From DATJPR01 sp035506295 (lineage in GTDB: Bacteria; Bacteroidota; Ignavibacteria; UBA10030; UBA6906): DNA of 64,000 nt. Each line of letters begins with the position of its first letter. The stretch's first letter is position 1. The position numbers and the translations under genes are program-made. Below are positions 61,114 to 64,000 of this stretch, one piece after another. Under the pieces are notes generated by a model. The model had not been told where the DNA came from. It did not search any database and was given only the letters and a program-made list of their open reading frames with translations. Where the stretch lies: positions 9,561-73,560 of the forward strand of contig DATJPR010000189.1 in assembly GCA_035506295.1 (NCBI GenBank), read 5' to 3'.

Positions 61114-62094
61114 TCATCCGAGTTTCATGACGCCGCGCACTTCCGCCATTGTTGCGGAGGCGCGTTCATGCGCCCTCCGCTCGCCGTCCTGGAGCACGTC
61201 TTCGACGCGTTCCGGATGCGCATCGTACTGCGCGCGACGTTCCCGCATTGGCGCAAGCGCCGCGTTGATCGCGGCTGCCGCCCGCTGTTTGCACTCCACA
61301 CACCCGAGCTTCCCCGATCGACATCCCGCTTCGATCTCCTTGACCTCGCCGGGATTGAATTTCTGGTGATAGCTGAACACCAGGCAGATTTCGGGGCGAC
61401 CCGGATCGTTTTTCCGCACCTTCAGCGGATCGGTGACCGCCGTCCGCATTTTCTTCTGAATCTCCTCCGGGCCATCGGAGAGCAGGATGGTGTTGCCGAT
61501 CGATTTGCTCATCCTGTTGCCGTCAAGACCGGGAAGCCTCGCGAATTTCGTCAGCTTCGGTTCCGGTTCGGGGAACACGGTGCCGTATTGATTGTTGAAC
61601 CGACGAGCAATCTCGCGCGAAATCTCCACATGGGGTACCTGGTCTTCGCCCACCGGGACGAGATCCCCCTTGTACAAGAGAATATCCGCCGCCTGGAGAA
61701 CCGGATAGCCAAGATGCCCGTAGCTCACATTCTCGATGTGCAGGTCCCGCACCTGATCCTTCACCGCCGGATTCCGTTCGAGCCGCGCCGCGGTGATCAA
61801 CATCGAGAAAATAAGATGGAGTTCGGTGTGTTCCTTCACTTTCGACTGCCGAAAGATCGGACTCCTTGCAGGATCGATCCCGGCGGCCAGCCAGTCCTTC
61901 ACCATCTCCACCGAATTCTGGTATATCAACGATGTGTCGAGGTTGGTCGTCAGGACATGATAGTCGGCGACCAGATGATAATTGTTGTATTCCTGCTGCA
62001 ACGAAACCCAGTTTTCCAATGCGCCGGTCAGGTGCCCCAGGTGAAGTTTGCCTGTCGGGCGCATGCCGCTCAGAATCGTCTTTTTCGTGGCCAA
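61114..62094 (-). CDS. trpS: Tryptophanyl-tRNA synthetase
   Basis: 326 residues, TTG start at 62094 (no better start near; the TIGH-like motif GKLHLGHLTGAL starts at about 15). The KMSKS motif is RMSKSIGN at about 202. The Trp-pocket segments VGEDQVPHVEISREIARRFN are present. Usual length. Opens the operon trpS-scpA-scpB-rluB. Confidence 0.96.
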   Translation of the reverse strand: MATKKTILSGMRPTGKLHLGHLTGALENWVSLQQEYNNYHLVADYHVLTTNLDTSLIYQNSVEMVKDWLAAGIDPARSPIFRQSKVKEHTELHLIFSMLITAARLERNPAVKDQVRDLHIENVSYGHLGYPVLQAADILLYKGDLVPVGEDQVPHVEISREIARRFNNQYGTVFPEPEPKLTKFARLPGLDGNRMSKSIGNTILLSDGPEEIQKKMRTAVTDPLKVRKNDPGRPEICLVFSYHQKFNPGEVKEIEAGCRSGKLGCVECKQRAAAAINAALAPMRERRAQYDAHPERVEDVLQDGERRAHERASATMAEVRGVMKLG

Positions 62095-62201
62095 GTGAAT
62101 CTACGCCGCTTTCATAGTGATGAGTGAGAGGACGGTGAATTGCAAGCTGGTGAAGAAAGGTCGGAGGAGACGGCGTTCCACAGCGCGGGTCCCGGGACGG
62201 C

Positions 62202-62780
62202 TCACTGCAGGAAAAGGTAGGGTTTCCAACGTTCGTTGACAGTCCCGACGTATTGCCGGATGAATGTCACATGATTGGGTCGCATCGGCTTTCGTTTCAG
62301 CGGCATGGCCGCTTCCTCCGGTGTCCTGTCCCCTTTCCGATTGTTGCACCGGACGCAGGCACATACGAGGTTTTCCCACGTGTCCTCCCCGCCGCGCGAG
62401 GATGGGATGACATGGTCGACCGTCAATGCGATATCGCTCCTTCCGCAGAACTGGCAACGGTGCCCGTCCCTCCGAAGGATGTTCTTTCGTGAGAGGATGA
62501 TGTTCTTGAAGGGAATTTTCACATAAATCCCTAGTCGCAAGACGCTCGGGAAAGGCATCGAACTTGAAACACTATGCAACAACTTCCCATCGCTCGTTTC
62601 CAGGAGCTCCGCTTTCCCCAAAAACAATAGGATAACTGCTTTCCTCGCACTAATGACGCTCATCGGTTCGTAATTCTGATTAAGAACCAGAACCTTGGCG
62701 TTGAGTCGACCATTGGGGCCATAAGCCCGTACAGGCGCGCTGAAGACGAATCCTCCTCTTCCGATTTGTGTTGAAGACAC
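62202..62780 (-). CDS. HNH endonuclease family protein
   Basis: 192 residues from a GTG at 62780, 12 nt after the predicted transcription start; an upstream TTG at 62849 would lie before the promoter. After a conserved N-terminal part (AKVLVLNQNYEPMSVISARKAVILLFLGKAELL) the HNH site shows CQFCGRS and CVRCNN zinc cysteines with DHVIPSSRGGEDTWENLV. This is the common stand-alone HNH family of unknown target found in many bacterial chromosomes, not tied here to a phage or intron. Confidence 0.9.
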   Translation of the reverse strand: MSSTQIGRGGFVFSAPVRAYGPNGRLNAKVLVLNQNYEPMSVISARKAVILLFLGKAELLETSDGKLLHSVSSSMPFPSVLRLGIYVKIPFKNIILSRKNILRRDGHRCQFCGRSDIALTVDHVIPSSRGGEDTWENLVCACVRCNNRKGDRTPEEAAMPLKRKPMRPNHVTFIRQYVGTVNERWKPYLFLQ

Positions 62781-62798
62781 CGTTTTAAGCTGTTCAAA

Positions 62799-62827
62799 AA
62801 TATACCACCTGTGCCTATTATTGTCAA
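62799..62827 (-). promoter_or_regulatory. Predicted promoter of the HNH gene
   Basis: Minus strand: TTGACA (62822-62827), 17-nt spacer, TATATT (62799-62804), the closest match to the sigma-70 consensus here. The leader would be about 12 nt. Confidence 0.75.
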
Positions 62828-62854
62828 GGATGGCGTCGGTGATAGGCAAGGAGA

Positions 62855-63022
62855 GGGGGAAAGGGGGAAAGGGGGAAAGGGAGAAAGGGAAAATGGAAGG
62901 AAAGGAGACTTTGGGACTTTGAGAAGAAAATCCAGCAGACAGTTAACAGTGGGTCATCAGTAATATCTGTCCGCTGTCAGCTGTCTGCTGTCTGCTGTCC
63001 GCTTACTGCTTACCGCCTACTA
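62855..63022. repeat. Composite low-complexity repeat region with 8-bp and 7-bp periods (element 3)
   Basis: From left to right: three copies of an octamer GGGGGAAA (62855-62878), two GACTTTG units (about 62907-62921), a CAGCAGACAG arm (62933-62942) inverted against CTGTCTGCTG (62981-62990), and seven heptads from CTGTCAG (62974) to CCTACTA (63022). The last heptads overlap the stop codon of the HtrA gene. It fills the gap before the HNH promoter. Confidence 0.85.
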
Positions 63023-64000
63023 TTCTGGTATCTGCACTGCCACGAACGCCGATTGATGATTCTGATTTCGTTCGAGCCGCAAGAGTACCGATTCTCCCGG
63101 CTTTCGCTGGTCAAAGATCGATTTCAAGTCCCTGGTCGAACGCACGGGCTTGCGGTCCGCCTCTACAATAATATCCGATCGCTGAATGAACCGGTTGAAC
63201 GATTCACTGAACTGTTTGACGTCCGTGACGATCACGCCATGGTCGAGATCCAGCGATTTCTTCTCATCGGCGGAAAGATTCCTTACGCTCATGCCCACAG
63301 CGTCGATCGCGGTCGGCTTCGTCGATGCCGCGGCAGCCTCGTTCTCCTCGTCCGATTCGGCCGGAGCGGCGTTCGCAGCGAGGTTCGCATCCTGACGGGC
63401 TTTGAGCTTCACCTTCACTTCCATCTGCTTCCCGTCACGGAACACCAGGAGCGACACATCATCCCCGACGTGGCGCTGGGCAACGTTCGATTGCAGCTCG
63501 TTCGGCGCGTTGACCTCCTTGCCATCGATCTTCAGAATAACGTCACCACGCTTCAATCCGGCAGCTTCTGCGGAGCCCCCTTTTGTCAGATCATCGATCA
63601 GGACCCCTTTGGCGTCCTTCATCCCGAGGGCATTCCCCATGGTCTGGTCGACCGTGGAAATAATCACGCCGATGTATCCACGTTCAACTTTCCCCTCCTT
63701 GATCAGGTCCGTGGCGACCGTCTTGAGGAGATTGACCGGGATGGCGAATCCGTAGCCCTGGTACCGCGCGTTTGTAGTGGCGATCGCGCTGTTGATGCCG
63801 ATGACTTCGCCGGTCATGTTCACCAAGGCGCCGCCGCTGTTCCCCGGATTGATCGCCGCATCCGTCTGGAGAAAATTCTCGATCCCGTAGTTCCCCTGAA
63901 TGATCCCGATGTTCCTTCCCGTCGCGCTGATGATGCCGGCGGTCACCGTGGAGGAAAGACCGAGCGGGTTCCCGATCGCCAGCACCCACTCGCCCACTTC
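63020..64000 (-). CDS. HtrA/DegQ-type serine protease (partial, N-terminus outside window)
   Basis: The frame is open to the right edge; 326 codons are visible. The S1C core around the catalytic serine (PGNSGGALVN) follows LAIGNPLGLSSTVTAGIIS, and two PDZ domains (about 95-185 and 235-325 of the visible part) end in RLERNQNHQSAFV. The catalytic His and Asp must lie before the edge. DegP/DegQ proteins are periplasmic protease-chaperones. An Ala/Glu-rich linker separates the PDZ domains. The stop codon lies in a heptad repeat. Confidence 0.95.
   Translation of the reverse strand, partial: EVGEWVLAIGNPLGLSSTVTAGIISATGRNIGIIQGNYGIENFLQTDAAINPGNSGGALVNMTGEVIGINSAIATTNARYQGYGFAIPVNLLKTVATDLIKEGKVERGYIGVIISTVDQTMGNALGMKDAKGVLIDDLTKGGSAEAAGLKRGDVILKIDGKEVNAPNELQSNVAQRHVGDDVSLLVFRDGKQMEVKVKLKARQDANLAANAAPAESDEENEAAAASTKPTAIDAVGMSVRNLSADEKKSLDLDHGVIVTDVKQFSESFNRFIQRSDIIVEADRKPVRSTRDLKSIFDQRKPGESVLLRLERNQNHQSAFVAVQIPE

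Noticed and set aside
62974..63022. Possible CRISPR array
   Set aside because: Units are 7 bp without spacers; it is a simple tandem repeat.
1..64000. tRNA, rRNA or other structured RNA genes
   Set aside because: Apart from the SAM riboswitch I found no tRNA cloverleaf, rRNA, tmRNA, RNase P or SRP RNA by eye; a covariance scan would be decisive.

Overview
This window comes from a GC-rich bacterial chromosome (GC looks to be in the high fifties per cent by eye; not computed). Nearly all genes lie on the minus strand in tightly packed operons. The mix of gene families suggests a member of the Bacteroidota/Chlorobiota/Ignavibacteriota group: a two-component propeller sensor, HprK, TamA/BamA-like and small beta-barrel outer-membrane proteins, DUF3108, LemA/TPM pairs, and a TatD-radical SAM fusion. 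Many starts have clear Shine-Dalgarno sequences, and the promoters I could find are TTGnnn / 17-nt spacer / TAnnnT rather than the -33/-7 type of Bacteroidia. I therefore infer an Ignavibacteria- or Kapabacteria-like lineage rather than Bacteroidia. No rRNA, tRNA, CRISPR array, prophage or insertion sequence was seen.

Layout. 1-2284: truncated two-component propeller sensor, divergent from a secreted DUF5060/DUF4038 glycosidase (2710-4542). 4556-13540: five-gene operon of two paralogous pseudo-receiver/receiver/PEP-synthase-type ATP-grasp proteins, two glutamate dehydrogenases and a small zinc ribbon. This is the most unusual block in the window. 14106-15518: methyltransferase and an outer-membrane protein. 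15560-23361: LemA, TPM protein, a very large PAS/GAF histidine kinase, a response regulator with a pseudo-DHp tail, and a nitrilase-family enzyme. 23499-25603: small barrel protein divergent from a SAM-riboswitch-controlled cystathionine gamma-synthase gene. 25695-34488: GH35 beta-galactosidase, TatD-radical SAM fusion, metG, holB and a TamA/BamA-like protein. 34587-37071: DUF2795, M23 peptidase and HprK. 37126-42350: hpf, xerC, topA, smg-like, ybeY and an unknown protein, behind a leader with a terminator-like hairpin. 42362-46256: metallo-hydrolase, gamma carbonic anhydrase, DUF3108 protein and a CtpA protease. 46352-50835: glycosyltransferase, GH57 enzyme and lysS. 50960-58839: thioesterase, lspA, a membrane SpoIIE-type phosphatase, YhcH, two TPM proteins, a GNAT and a trypsin-like lipoprotein. 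58902-62780: rluB, scpB, scpA, trpS and an HNH nuclease. 63020-64000: truncated HtrA/DegQ protease.

Functional themes are nitrogen/carbon metabolism tied to signalling, envelope biogenesis, and a housekeeping core of chromosome segregation, topoisomerase, recombinase and aminoacyl-tRNA synthetases. At least four intergenic gaps hold related low-complexity inverted repeats, several with a 7-bp period. They look like a lineage-specific repeat family.
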